Below, one piece after another: positions 34,071 to 43,108 of a stretch of DNA of 64,000 bases. Source of the DNA: Aureimonas sp. AU20 (GTDB lineage: Bacteria; Pseudomonadota; Alphaproteobacteria; Rhizobiales; Rhizobiaceae); contig NZ_CP006367.1 in NCBI RefSeq assembly GCF_001442755.1, positions 558,001-622,000 on the forward strand, read 5' to 3'. Every line of letters begins with the position of its first letter. Positions within the stretch are counted from its first letter, which is position 1. The position numbers and the translations under genes were made by a program. The notes under the pieces are model-generated. The model saw nothing but the letters and a program-made list of their open reading frames with translations. It did not search any database and was not told where the DNA came from.

Positions 34071-34565
34071 ATGAAGCCCGGCGAATGGCGCTGGCGGCGG
34101 TTCGACGCGCTTCACGTGCGCGAACTGCACGATCTGTTGAAGCTGCGCTGCGACGTGTTCGTGGTGGAGCAGGCCTGCGCCTTTGCCGAGATCGACGGGC
34201 GGGACCCGGACGCGCTGTATCTCCTCCGCCTGGAGGAGGGCGGCGCGCTCGCAGGGTGCCTGCGCCTTTTCGCGCCTGACGAGTCGAAGGGGGGCGAGGC
34301 GGAGGGGAATGCCGCCCGCATCGGGCGCATCGCCACCGCGCCGGCCCATCGCGGCACGGGCCTCGGTCATCTCATGATGGCCGAGGCCCTTCGCTTGTGC
34401 GCCGAGCGCTGGCCGGAAGTCGACATTCTCCTCTCGGCGCAAAGCCATCTTCAATCCTTTTATGGCAAGCACGGCTTCCAGCCCGTGTCGGAGCCCTATC
34501 TCGAAGACGACATTCCCCATATCGATATGCGACGCCGCGCGGGCGCCGCCGCAGCGCTTTCCTGA
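34071..34565 (+). CDS. elaA: ElaA-type GNAT N-acetyltransferase
   Basis: 164 residues. The N-terminus WRRFDALHVRELHDLLKLRCDVFVVEQACAFAEIDGRD and the acetyl-CoA loop RIATAPAHRGTGLGHLMMAEAL are characteristic of ElaA. Its acceptor is unknown. It starts 2 bases after frmA and sits before the S-formylglutathione hydrolase gene, so it is embedded in the formaldehyde pathway. Whether it acts there or simply shares the transcript is open. Confidence 0.88.
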   Translation: MKPGEWRWRRFDALHVRELHDLLKLRCDVFVVEQACAFAEIDGRDPDALYLLRLEEGGALAGCLRLFAPDESKGGEAEGNAARIGRIATAPAHRGTGLGHLMMAEALRLCAERWPEVDILLSAQSHLQSFYGKHGFQPVSEPYLEDDIPHIDMRRRAGAAAALS

Positions 34566-34591
34566 TTGCCGTCTCGCAAGGACCATTGACC

Positions 34592-35434
34592 ATGCCGCTC
34601 GATATCGTATCCACCGCGAAGGCCCATGGCGGCACGCAGGGGGTCTATGTCCACCATTCGCGGTCGACCGACACGGCCATGAAGTTCGCCGTGTTCACCC
34701 CGCCGCAGGCGAGCGAAGGGCGCGTTCCCGTGCTCTGGTTCCTGTCGGGCCTCACCTGCACGCACCAGAACGCCATGGACAAGGGCGAGTATCGCCGGCT
34801 CGCCGCCGAGCTCGGGCTGATGATCGTCCTGCCCGACACCAGCCCGCGCGGCCCGAACGTGCCGGACGAGACGGACAATTGGCAGTTCGGCTCGGGCGCC
34901 GGCTTCTATCTCGACGCGACGCGCGCGCCCTATGCCGAGAACTACCGGATGTACAGCTACGTCACGGACGAGCTGCCGAGCTATCTCGCGACGCATTTCC
35001 CCGCCGACATGAAGCGCCAGGGCATTTTCGGCCATTCCATGGGCGGCCACGGCGCCTTCACGATCGCGCTGCGCAACCCCGAGACCTATCGCTCGGCCTC
35101 GGCCTTCGCGCCGATCGTGCAGCCGACCACGGCGGACTGGTCGAAACCGGCCTTCGACAAATATCTCGGCGTCGGCGCCAAGTCGCAGCGCGACTACGAC
35201 ACGGTGGCGCTGATCGAGGACGGCAAGCGCTTTCCCGAGTTCTATGTCGACCAGGGCACGGCCGACAGCTTCCTGGAAACGGGGCTTCGCCCGCAGCTCC
35301 TGGCAAAGGCCTGCGAGCGCGTCGGCATCAAGCTGACCCTCAACATGCGCGAGGGCTACGACCATTCCTACAATTTCATCTCGACCTTCATGGACGATCA
35401 CCTGCGCTATCACGCCGAGCGCCTGAAGGCCTGA
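34592..35434 (+). CDS. fghA: S-formylglutathione hydrolase
   Basis: 280 residues, alpha/beta hydrolase of the esterase D type. Completes glutathione-dependent formaldehyde oxidation by releasing formate and glutathione. The nucleophile is S149 in GIFGHSMGGHGA; the oxyanion region LSGLTCTHQN and the C-terminal His in REGYDHSYNF are visible. AAGGA lies 9 bases before the ATG. A GC-rich imperfect hairpin ending in TTTTT (about 35451-35478) after the stop is a likely terminator. Confidence 0.96.
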   Translation: MPLDIVSTAKAHGGTQGVYVHHSRSTDTAMKFAVFTPPQASEGRVPVLWFLSGLTCTHQNAMDKGEYRRLAAELGLMIVLPDTSPRGPNVPDETDNWQFGSGAGFYLDATRAPYAENYRMYSYVTDELPSYLATHFPADMKRQGIFGHSMGGHGAFTIALRNPETYRSASAFAPIVQPTTADWSKPAFDKYLGVGAKSQRDYDTVALIEDGKRFPEFYVDQGTADSFLETGLRPQLLAKACERVGIKLTLNMREGYDHSYNFISTFMDDHLRYHAERLKA

Positions 35435-35531
35435 ACCGGACACAGTCGAGAAGGCGGCGGGGCGACCCGGCGCCTTTTTCACGAGGCGACACCGCCGCCG
35501 GGAGGGGGCGGCCCAAAAGGGGATAAGGACG

Positions 35532-36965
35532 ATGAGCGAGCAGACCCGAGCCGATCTCGGCGTGCTGGGCATGGGCACGATGGGCGCCAATCTGGCGCTG
35601 AACTTCGCCGACAACGGCCGCTTCACCGTGGCGCTCGGCAACCGCACGGTCGAGAAGGCCTATGGCGTGCGCGACAACAACCCGGAGCTGGCCGAGCGCC
35701 TCGTGCCGACGGACTCGATCGAGCATTTCGTCGGGGTGCTCAAGAGCCCGCGCGTCGTGGTGCTGATGGTCAACGCGGGCAAGCCGGTGGACGACCAGAT
35801 CGCTCTCGTCCTGCCCCATCTTGCCCCCGGCGACATCCTGATCGACGCCGGCAATGCCGACTTCAACGACACGGTGCGCCGCGAGCGCGAGATCAAGGGC
35901 ACCGGCATCCACTTCGTCGGCATGGGCGTGTCGGGCGGCGAGGAAGGAGCGCGCCACGGCCCCTCCATCATGGTGGGCGGCGACCGCGCCGTGTGGGAGC
36001 GCCTGAAGCCGCTGCTCGAGCCGATCTCGGCCAAGTTCGGCGGCGCGCCTTGCGTCGACTGGCTGGGCACGGACGGCGCCGGCCACTTCGTCAAGACCAT
36101 CCACAACGGCATCGAATATGCCGACATGCAGATGATCGCCGAGATCTACGGCATCCTGCGCGACGGCGTCGGCCTTTCGGCCGGCGAAATGTCGGACATC
36201 TTCGCCGACTGGAACACGCGCGGCCTCCAGTCCTACCTCATCGAGATCACCGCCGTGACCCTTCGCGAGAAGGACCCGGAGACCGGCAAGGCGCTGGTGG
36301 ACGTGATCGTCGACGAGGCCGGCCAGAAGGGCACCGGGCGCTGGTCGGTGATCGAGGCGCAGAAGCTCGGCGTCGGCGCGACCACGCTGGAAGCGGCCGT
36401 CTCTGCGCGCGGCATCTCCTCGCGCCGGGCCGAGCGCGGCGACGCGGCCAAGCTCTTCGGCACGCTCGACACGGCACGCGCCGAGTTCCACACCGACCAC
36501 GAGGGCCTCGCCGAGCTGGAAGCGGCGCTGGAAACGGCCAAGATCATCGCCTATGCGCAGGGCTACGCCGTGATGGCGGATGCCAGCCGCGAGTTCGGCT
36601 GGAACCTGCCGCTCGGCGAGATCGCGCGCATCTGGCGGGCCGGCTGCATCATCCGTTCGCGCTTCCTGGACGACATCACGCAGGCCTACGAGAGCGGCGG
36701 GGCGGTGGTGAACCTCCTGCAGGCGCCGAGCTTCGCCGACCGCGTGCGCCAGGGCCAGGCGAGCCTTCGGCGCGTGGTGGCCAAGGCGGCGCTGGCCGGC
36801 TTGCCGGTGCCGGCGCTTTCGGCGGCGCTCGCCTATTTCGACGACTACCGCCGGGCGCGGGGCACGACCAACCTCACCCAGGCGCAGCGCGACCTGTTCG
36901 GCGCCCACACGTTCCACCGCCTCGATCAGGACGGCACGTTCCACCACAAGTGGCCGCAGGTCTGA
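35532..36965 (+). CDS. gnd: 6-phosphogluconate dehydrogenase (decarboxylating)
   Basis: 477 residues, the long dimeric form. Converts 6-phosphogluconate to ribulose 5-phosphate with NADP+. N-terminal GVLGMGTMGANLALNFADNG, the signature VGMGVSGGEEGARHGPSIMVGG, catalytic FVKTIHNGIEYADMQMI and the C-terminal tail ending GTFHHKW are intact. Preceded by a GGGGATAAGGAC ribosome site. Followed by a terminator and then the sugar dehydrogenase gene. Confidence 0.96.
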   Translation: MSEQTRADLGVLGMGTMGANLALNFADNGRFTVALGNRTVEKAYGVRDNNPELAERLVPTDSIEHFVGVLKSPRVVVLMVNAGKPVDDQIALVLPHLAPGDILIDAGNADFNDTVRREREIKGTGIHFVGMGVSGGEEGARHGPSIMVGGDRAVWERLKPLLEPISAKFGGAPCVDWLGTDGAGHFVKTIHNGIEYADMQMIAEIYGILRDGVGLSAGEMSDIFADWNTRGLQSYLIEITAVTLREKDPETGKALVDVIVDEAGQKGTGRWSVIEAQKLGVGATTLEAAVSARGISSRRAERGDAAKLFGTLDTARAEFHTDHEGLAELEAALETAKIIAYAQGYAVMADASREFGWNLPLGEIARIWRAGCIIRSRFLDDITQAYESGGAVVNLLQAPSFADRVRQGQASLRRVVAKAALAGLPVPALSAALAYFDDYRRARGTTNLTQAQRDLFGAHTFHRLDQDGTFHHKWPQV

Positions 36966-36992
36966 GCCGGAACCCTTCGACGAAGAGAGACA

Positions 36993-37017
36993 GGGCTCGC
37001 GCAGGCGGGCCCTTTTT
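36993..37017 (+). terminator. Terminator of gnd
   Basis: GGGCTCGC pairs imperfectly with GCGGGCCC and is followed by TTTTT, 28 bases after the gnd stop. Confidence 0.75.
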
Positions 37018-37192
37018 CGTTCGGGAAGGGAGCCTTTCGCAAGAGGGATGGATCGTGCGTGCGCGGCTTGATCGCGCGAACACGATCGAATCACTTCGCC
37101 GGGAACGGCGTTGCTCCGTGGGGAGGGGACGCCAATTGCCGAGGCAAGGCGGCCGGCGTGCCGCATCCCTCCTTTCGCGAGACCTCTGCCCG

Positions 37193-38488
37193 ATGCGCAC
37201 GACATCCCGAACCCTCGCCCTTCTTCTCGCCTCGACGCTGCTCGGCGCCTCGCCCGCCTTGGCGCAGGCGCAAGGCACCGAGGCCGACCGCCTTTCGCAT
37301 GTCGACGGCAACCTGCCGGACGCCGGCAACGCGCCCGGCAAACCGGCCGAGACCGCCGAGGCCAACGCGCCCTCGCAGAAGCCTGCCTTCGAGGGGCAGA
37401 CGCGCGCGCCCCAGCCTGCCGAGCTTGCCAAAGTCGAGACCACGGTTCTGGCCGACGGCCTGCCGCATCTCTGGGCCATGGAGTTTCTTCCCGACGGCCG
37501 AATGCTCGTCACCGCCAAGAAGGGCGCGATGATGGTTCTGTCGGCGGACGGCAAGACGCGCACCGAGGTTTCGGGTGTGCCGAAGGTGGAAGCCGGCGGC
37601 CAGGGCGGGCTTCTCGACGTCGCGCTGTCGCCCGGCTTCGCCGAGGACGGGATGATCTACTTCACCTTTTCCGAGCCGCGCGAGGGCGGCGGAAACGGCA
37701 CCTCGCTCGGCAGCGCGAAGCTGGTGATGGACGGCGACGCGGCCAAGCTGGAAGGCATGAAGGTCGTCTACCAGCAGATCCCCGCCTATGACGGCAACAA
37801 GCATTTCGGCTCGCGCATCGTCTTCGCGCCGGACGGCAAGATCCTGCTCGGCGTCGGCGAGCGCTCCGACACGCCGATCCGCGATCAGGCACAGGATTTG
37901 AATTCCGGCCTCGGCAAGGTCTTCCGCATCAGTGCCGACGGGTCGATCCCCGAGGACAATCCGTTCCTCGCCCGGGAGAACGCGCAGGATGCGATCTGGA
38001 GCTACGGCCACCGCAACATCCAGTCCGCCGCGCTGGATGGCGAGGGCCGGCTTTGGGTGGTGGAGCACGGCGCGCGCGGCGGCGACGAGCTGAACCGCCC
38101 GGAGGCCGGCAAGAACTACGGCTGGCCGGTCATCACCTATGGCGTGGACTATGGCGGCAACCCGATCGGCGAGGGCAAGACGGCGGGCGAGGGCATGGAG
38201 CAGCCGGCCTATTACTGGGACCCGGTGATCGGCCCCTCCGGCATGGCCTTCTACCAGGGCGACGAGTTCCCGGCCTGGAAGGGCGCCTTCCTGATCGGCG
38301 GCCTCGTCACGCAGGGGCTCGTCGTCGTTCATGTCGACGGCGACCGGGTGAAGAGCGAGGAGCGCGTGCCGCTCGAAGCGCGCATCCGCGACGTGAAGGT
38401 CGGCCCCGACGGCGCGGTCTATGCCGTGACCGAGCGCCGCGAGGGCGAGGGCTCCTCGACCATCGTGCGAGTTGCCGCGGCGGACTGA
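37193..38488 (+). CDS. Secreted PQQ-dependent aldose sugar dehydrogenase-like protein (soluble GDH family)
   Basis: 431 residues. A Sec signal peptide (cleavage after ALA-QA near residue 25) is followed by an acidic, low-complexity stretch of about 50 residues rich in Ala, Pro and Glu, then a six-bladed beta-propeller. Family motifs: GLPHLWAMEFLPDGRMLVTAKKGAM, GGQGGLLDVALSPGFAEDG, IWSYGHRNIQ, the catalytic-His WVVEHGARGGDELN, and AGKNYGWPVITYG. It should oxidise aldoses in the periplasm if PQQ is available; no PQQ synthesis genes are in the window. A terminator follows. Confidence 0.9.
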   Translation: MRTTSRTLALLLASTLLGASPALAQAQGTEADRLSHVDGNLPDAGNAPGKPAETAEANAPSQKPAFEGQTRAPQPAELAKVETTVLADGLPHLWAMEFLPDGRMLVTAKKGAMMVLSADGKTRTEVSGVPKVEAGGQGGLLDVALSPGFAEDGMIYFTFSEPREGGGNGTSLGSAKLVMDGDAAKLEGMKVVYQQIPAYDGNKHFGSRIVFAPDGKILLGVGERSDTPIRDQAQDLNSGLGKVFRISADGSIPEDNPFLARENAQDAIWSYGHRNIQSAALDGEGRLWVVEHGARGGDELNRPEAGKNYGWPVITYGVDYGGNPIGEGKTAGEGMEQPAYYWDPVIGPSGMAFYQGDEFPAWKGAFLIGGLVTQGLVVVHVDGDRVKSEERVPLEARIRDVKVGPDGAVYAVTERREGEGSSTIVRVAAAD

Positions 38489-38510
38489 GCCCGCTCACGA
38501 CAGGACGATG

Positions 38511-38542
38511 AAAGGGGTCGGCCCGCGAGGACCGGCCCCTTT
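38511..38542 (+). terminator. Terminator after the sugar dehydrogenase
   Basis: AAAGGGG-T-CGG pairs with CCG-G-CCCCTTT around an 11-base loop. The rest of the gap to fhuC (38543-38832) holds two GC-only palindromes (one around GCCCGCCCGGCCCGGGCGGG near 38632) and no recognisable gene; one of these may end the fhu transcript on the other strand. Confidence 0.65.
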
Positions 38543-38832
38543 CTGCATCGGCGTAGGTCCGGCGGGATCGGATGCCGGCAGATGGCCGCCCTGCGCCTGT
38601 TCCGGCCGAGTCGGCCGAAGGCGCACCGTGCCCGCCCGGCCCGGGCGGGCTTCGGGAAGGGCGGACGAAGCTTGGGGCGGGAAGGCGGATGGACCGTCGC
38701 CCGCGGATAGGAAGCACGGCCGGGAGTGATCGCGACGGGGCAGTAAGCGAGAATGTCCAGGGCGAAGACCGGCGCCGGCCGGCCCGGCCGGTGAGCGCCC
38801 GGCGATGACCGACCCAGCGGCCCGGGTCCACC

Positions 38833-39672
38833 TCAGAGCGGGAAGGCCATCGGATCGCCCGAGCCGGGATGGGCGATCACCGCCATGTCGAGTCCGTAGA
38901 TGCGGCGCAGCGGCTCGGCGGCGACCACCTCGCCCGGCGTTCCGCGCGCGACGACCCGACCGCCCTTCAGGGCCAGGATCTCGTCGCAGAAGCGGGCGGC
39001 CATGTTGACCTCGTGCAGCACGGCGATGACGCCGACGCCGCGCTCGTGACTGAGCCGGCGAACCAAGTCCAGAATCTCGATCTGATGCGCGATGTCGAGC
39101 GCCGAGATCGGCTCGTCCAGAAGCAGGCATTCCGCATCCTGCGCCACCAGCATGGCGAGCCAGACGCGCTGGCGCTCGCCGCCCGACAGTGCGTCCACCG
39201 CCCGGTCGCCCATCGCCTCCGTGTCGGTCAGCGCCAGCGCCTCGGCCACCTTCTGCCGGTCCGTCTCGCGGAAGCGGCCGAACGGCCCGTGCCAGGGATA
39301 GCGACCGAGCGCCACCAGCTCGCGCACCGTCATGCCGGGCGCGGCGGGCGTGGACTGCGGGAGATAGGCCACCGCGCGGGCGAAGTCGCGCGAGCCCCAG
39401 GTCTTGAGATTGCGTCCGCCGAAGGCGAGATGCCCGGCGCTGGGCACTTCCTGCCGCGCCAGGAGCTTCAGGAGCGTCGACTTGCCCGAGCCGTTGTGGC
39501 CGACGAGGCCGACGACCCGCCCCGCCGGTAGATCGAGCGTGATGTCCTCCAAGAGGCGGCGCCCCGGCACGTCGAAGGCGACGCCCTGGAGCGAGAAGCC
39601 GGCGCCGGCCCCGGCTCGGGTCTGTCTCTCATTTCTCTGGCTGTCCGGGGTCGGGGTGAGCGTGTCGAGCAT
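38833..39672 (-). CDS. fhuC: Ferric-siderophore ABC transporter, ATP-binding protein
   Basis: 279 residues. Walker A GHNGSGKST (58-66), Q-loop YLPQSTPAAPG, ABC signature LSGGERQRVWLAML, Walker B CLLLDEPISALD, and switch His in VLHEVNMAA. This FecE/FhuC subfamily energises siderophore uptake through the inner membrane. The start lies 8 bases after the fhuB stop. The first ~25 residues are a polar extension. It is the last gene of a three-gene D-B-C operon. Confidence 0.92.
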   Translation of the reverse strand: MLDTLTPTPDSQRNERQTRAGAGAGFSLQGVAFDVPGRRLLEDITLDLPAGRVVGLVGHNGSGKSTLLKLLARQEVPSAGHLAFGGRNLKTWGSRDFARAVAYLPQSTPAAPGMTVRELVALGRYPWHGPFGRFRETDRQKVAEALALTDTEAMGDRAVDALSGGERQRVWLAMLVAQDAECLLLDEPISALDIAHQIEILDLVRRLSHERGVGVIAVLHEVNMAARFCDEILALKGGRVVARGTPGEVVAAEPLRRIYGLDMAVIAHPGSGDPMAFPL

Positions 39673-39680
39673 GGCGGACC

Positions 39681-41699
39681 TCAGGCGGAGCGGCGGTTGA
39701 GAAGCAGCATCAGGGCCGGCGCGCCGATCAGCGCGGCGACGATGCCGGTCGGCATCTGCCAGGGATAGGCGAGGGTGCGGCCGAGCCAGTCGGCCGCGAC
39801 AAGCAGGAGGGCACCGGCGAGCGCCGAGGCGAGAAGCGCCGGCGCGGCGCGGTGGAAGCCGAGCATCCGCGCGGCATGGGGCGCCATCAGGCCGACAAAG
39901 GTGAGGGGGCCGACGATGGGCGTCGCGGCCGCCGCCAGCGCCGCGGCGAGCAGAAACAGGAACAGCCGGGCACGGCCGAGCGGCAGGCCGAGCGAGGCCG
40001 CGCTGGGGGGCCCGAGCGGCAGGAGGGCCAGCGGGCGCGCGGCAAGGAGCGCCAGAAGCGTGAACAGGACCGCCCCGCCCGCTGCGCTCAAGGCCGCTGC
40101 GGCGCTGAGGCCGCTGGTCGAGCCCGCCATCCAGGCAAAGAGCATGAGCGCGCGCGGATCGCCCGTCGCCGACAGGACGCCCACCACCGCGTCGAGCAGG
40201 GCGTTCAGCGCGATGCCGGCCAGTAGCACGCGCTCGGGCTGGAAGCCGGAGCGGCGGCCGAGCGCCAGGATGGCGCCGATCACGGCCAGGCTCCCCAGCG
40301 TCGCCATGAGGCCGACCAGCGAGGCATGGGGCGTTGCGGCGATGAAGAGCGAGAGCGCGGCGGCGAAGGCCGCCCCGGCGCTGACGCCGAGCACTTCGGG
40401 GCTCGCCATCTCGTTGCCGGTGAGGCGCTGAAGAATGAAGCCGGCAAGGCCCAGCATCACGCCCGCGCTGGCCGCGCCGAGGACGCGCGGCCAACGCCAG
40501 GGCAGGATTTCCGAAAATTCGGCGGGCGCCAGCCAGGCCCAGGCGCCGGTCAGCGCGTCGCGCCCCAAGCACAACGCCAAGGCCGCCAGCCCCAGGCCGA
40601 CGCCGAGGACGAGGGCGGCGCGCAGCGCGGGCGACATCGGCGGCCCGCCGGCCATGGGCGCAGCAGTGAGCGGCGGCCGCTCGGCGCGCGGCAGGCGCGG
40701 CAGAAGTAGGAGCAGGAGCGGCGAGCCGAGAAGCGCGGTGACGGCGCCGGTCGGCAGGAAGGCTTCCGAGGCGCCGGCCAGAAGCTGCACGCCGCAGTCG
40801 GCAAGGAGCAGAAGCAGCGCGCCGATGAGGGCCGCGCCGCCCAGCCGCCCACCGAAGCCCCGCGCGCCGGCAAGCCGCGACAGAATGGGCGCGACGAGGC
40901 CGATAAAGCCGACGACGCCCACCGCGCTCACCACGAAGCCGGCGATCAGGACGGCGAGAAACACCGCCATCGCGCGCAGTTTGCCGGCATTCAGACCCCG
41001 CGCGCGGGCGCTGGCATCGTCGAGATCGAGCAGCGAGAGCGGGCGCACGATGAGCAGCACGAGCGGCAGGAGCAGGACGAGGCGAAGGGCGAGCTGGAGC
41101 GCAGGGTCCCAGCTTTGCTGGCTTAGCGAGCCCGCGCCCCAGATGAAGAGCGAGGCGAGATAGCGCTCGTTGAGCAGCGTCAGAAGAGCCGAAAGCGCGC
41201 CGGCATAAAGGCCGACCACGAGGCCGGCGAGGATCAGCGTGACGGCGGCGAAGCCGCGCTTGCGCACCAGGGCGAAAACCAGAAGCGTCGACAGCCCGGC
41301 GCCGCCCAGCGCCACGAGATCGCGCCCGAAGCCCAGAAGCCCCGGCGCCCAGAGGGTTGCCACCGCCAGCGCCAGCCGCCCGCCCGCGTCGATGCCGAGC
41401 GTGGTGGGCGAGGCCAGCGGATTGCGCAGCGCCTGCTGCAGCAGCGCGCCGGAAGCGCCGAGCGCCGCCCCGCACAGGAGCGCCATCGCGGCGCGCGGCA
41501 GCGTGGCGTAGAGAAGCACCATGCGTGCGGGGTCGTAGCCCGCCGCGCTCAGCCCGCCCTGCCAGAGGGCGACGAGCGGCGGCCCCAGCAGCGTGGCGGC
41601 GGCAAGCGCCGTCGCCAGCGCCAGCGGCAGCAGGATCGCCAGCGCACCTAGCCCGCCGCGCGATCCGCTGGCGGGCGCAGCGGAGTGGGTGGCGCTCAT
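39681..41699 (-). CDS. fhuB: Ferric-siderophore ABC transporter permease, tandem-duplicated FhuB type
   Basis: 672 residues made of two BtuC/FecCD-like permease halves in one chain, as in FhuB. Each half repeats the family motifs: NPLASPTTLGIDAG with LIVRPLSLLDLDDASARARGLN in the first, and NEMASPEVLGVSAG with the corresponding cytoplasmic loop in the second. About 18-20 membrane helices. The duplicated layout favours hydroxamate-type siderophores (ferrichrome, aerobactin), but that is inference from architecture. Its ATG overlaps the fhuD stop by 3-4 bases. Confidence 0.92.
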   Translation of the reverse strand: MSATHSAAPASGSRGGLGALAILLPLALATALAAATLLGPPLVALWQGGLSAAGYDPARMVLLYATLPRAAMALLCGAALGASGALLQQALRNPLASPTTLGIDAGGRLALAVATLWAPGLLGFGRDLVALGGAGLSTLLVFALVRKRGFAAVTLILAGLVVGLYAGALSALLTLLNERYLASLFIWGAGSLSQQSWDPALQLALRLVLLLPLVLLIVRPLSLLDLDDASARARGLNAGKLRAMAVFLAVLIAGFVVSAVGVVGFIGLVAPILSRLAGARGFGGRLGGAALIGALLLLLADCGVQLLAGASEAFLPTGAVTALLGSPLLLLLLPRLPRAERPPLTAAPMAGGPPMSPALRAALVLGVGLGLAALALCLGRDALTGAWAWLAPAEFSEILPWRWPRVLGAASAGVMLGLAGFILQRLTGNEMASPEVLGVSAGAAFAAALSLFIAATPHASLVGLMATLGSLAVIGAILALGRRSGFQPERVLLAGIALNALLDAVVGVLSATGDPRALMLFAWMAGSTSGLSAAAALSAAGGAVLFTLLALLAARPLALLPLGPPSAASLGLPLGRARLFLFLLAAALAAAATPIVGPLTFVGLMAPHAARMLGFHRAAPALLASALAGALLLVAADWLGRTLAYPWQMPTGIVAALIGAPALMLLLNRRSA

Positions 41700-42595
41700 G
41701 CCGATCCCCCTTCGGGAAGCTTGTCCAGGAGGCGGGCGAAGCGCAGGGCCGAGGGAAGGGTTCCGAACATCAGCGAGGCCGGCATGGTGGCGACGCGGCG
41801 CTCGCTCACGAAGGGCAGATGCGTCCAAAGGGGCGAGCGCGCCAGCGCCGGCCAGATGTCGGCGGCGACCGGCTCGATCACGACGCATTCGGCCTCGCCC
41901 GCCTTCACCAGCTCCTCCACGCCCACCGTCGCGAAGCCCCAGCTGTTGACCTCGCCCTCCCAGGCGTTCTCCAGGCCGAGCCGGGTCAGGACATTGCCGT
42001 AGAGCCCCTTGCGCCCGTAGACGCGCACATGGCGCGGGTCGAGAAAGGACAGGAAGAGAAGCGGGCACGTGTGGCGCGGGCGAAGCCGCGCGCCGAGCGT
42101 CTCCAACTCGGCGTCGAAGCTTGCGATGGCGGCTTCGGCCTCGCTCTCGCGGCCGGTGATGCGGCCGAGCGCGCGCGTCACCTCCACCGAGCGCGGCACG
42201 GGCTCGAACCCGTCGGCGCTGCCATGGATGGTCAGCCGCTCCACCGGCGCGATGCGCTGCAGCGTCGGCTCGGCCATGGCGACATAGTCGGTGGTCAGGA
42301 TCAGGTCGGGCTTCAACGCGGCGAGCCGTTCGAAATTGGGCTCCACCGAGGCGCCGAGATCGGCCGTGCCGGGCGGCAGGGCGGGCTCCACCACCCAGAT
42401 CTTCCAGTCCTCCGCCGACATGACGGCGATCGGCGGCAGGCCGATCAGGATCAGCGCCTCGGCCAGCCCGTAGTCGATCACCGCGATGCGCGTGGGATAG
42501 GTCTTTGCGAAGGCCGGTCCCCGCCAGAGCGCCGCGCTCGCCACGCCGAGGCCCAAGCGCCCCAGGGCGCGGCGCGAAAGCTCGTTGCGGCTCAT
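41696..42595 (-). CDS. fhuD: Ferric-siderophore ABC transporter, periplasmic binding protein
   Basis: 299 residues, class III binding protein (FhuD/BtuF fold). The N-terminus SRRALGRLGLGVASAALWRG resembles a twin-arginine signal. Later stretches RIAVIDYGLAEALILIGLPPIAV, LKPDLILTTDYVAM and SWGFATVGVEELVKAG fit the family. First gene of the operon. An iron-responsive operator lies 12-26 bases before the ATG, so iron repression is expected. No outer-membrane TonB-dependent receptor is in the window. Confidence 0.9.
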   Translation of the reverse strand: MSRNELSRRALGRLGLGVASAALWRGPAFAKTYPTRIAVIDYGLAEALILIGLPPIAVMSAEDWKIWVVEPALPPGTADLGASVEPNFERLAALKPDLILTTDYVAMAEPTLQRIAPVERLTIHGSADGFEPVPRSVEVTRALGRITGRESEAEAAIASFDAELETLGARLRPRHTCPLLFLSFLDPRHVRVYGRKGLYGNVLTRLGLENAWEGEVNSWGFATVGVEELVKAGEAECVVIEPVAADIWPALARSPLWTHLPFVSERRVATMPASLMFGTLPSALRFARLLDKLPEGGSA

Positions 42596-42606
42596 GCGCG
42601 ATATCC

Positions 42607-42621
42607 TGATTAGAAAAATCA
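42607..42621. promoter_or_regulatory. Iron-responsive operator (TGA-N9-TCA)
   Basis: TGATTAGAAAAATCA sits in the larger palindrome CCTGATT-AGAAA-AATCAGG (42605-42623). TGA-N9-TCA is the IRO motif bound by RirA in Rhizobiales. It lies just upstream of the siderophore uptake operon, exactly where an iron repressor should act. Confidence 0.75.
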
Positions 42622-42710
42622 GGTTTCTCCTAGCCGCACCCGCCCGCCCGTTCAAGGGGCGGCGGCGAGGGCGGGTAGGAGCGGAGGTTACATGCGGGAC
42701 TGTCGGGGAA

Positions 42711-42866
42711 TTTGGGACAGAACCCGCGGACGGAGAAGGGGCGCGGGATTTTCGCTGGGGCAAGGAGCGAAGCGTGAGGGATGCGAGGGCGCATGGCTCG
42801 GCCTTCGCCGCGAGGCGAGCGGATGAAAGACTGGCGGGCTGACCACGGCAGGTTTCATCCCAGGTT
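42711..42866 (+). repeat. Interspersed repeat, family 2 copy 2
   Basis: Aligned by eye with copy 1 (30561-30708): shares GACAGAACCC at the left, an AGCGAAGC-type block inside, and GCAGGTTTCATCCCAGG at the right end (copy 1: GAGGTTTTGTCAGG). More diverged than copies 1 and 3 are from each other. Lies tail to tail with copy 3. Confidence 0.6.
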
Positions 42867-42870
42867 CCAG

Positions 42871-43035
42871 GAGCACCCAACAAGAACCTCGTGGGGTCGG
42901 CTGGTCGGGTCTTTCCACCGTGGACTTCGTCGCGGAGGCTTGGCCCTACCCCCTCGCATCCCTTGCGCTTCGTTCGCTGACGAGGAACGGGAAAAGCCTC
43001 GGCATCCTCTGCCCGAAGATTTTGTCATGCGCTCG
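42871..43035 (-). repeat. Interspersed repeat, family 2 copy 3 (inverted)
   Basis: Contains GGGTCGGCTGGTCGGGTCTT (42894-42913), identical to the complement of the block in copy 1, followed by CTTCGTCGCG and GGCATCCTCTGCCCGAAGAT and ending GATTTTGTCATGC. Together with copy 2 and the receptor remnant it fills the 840-base gap between fhuD and the second chemoreceptor. Confidence 0.72.
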
Positions 43036-43108
43036 AAAATAAAGGGAGCGAAGCGGCGACCACTTTGCTCCCTCCGAGAAATGCTTGAGGACAGGCGGTG
43101 CCCGTGCC

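Noticed and set aside
37022..37192. Inverted repeat-like arms (TTTCGCAAGAGGGATG and CATCCCTCCTTTCGCGAGA) before the sugar dehydrogenase
   Set aside because: The match is imperfect and about 120 bases apart; it could be an old repeat, but it shares no core with families 1 or 2.
38833..41475. An 880-codon open frame on the minus strand spanning fhuB and fhuC
   Set aside because: Only its last 280 codons (FhuC) carry protein motifs. The upstream 600 codons are an Arg/Ala/Pro-rich shadow of fhuB, typical of GC-rich DNA.
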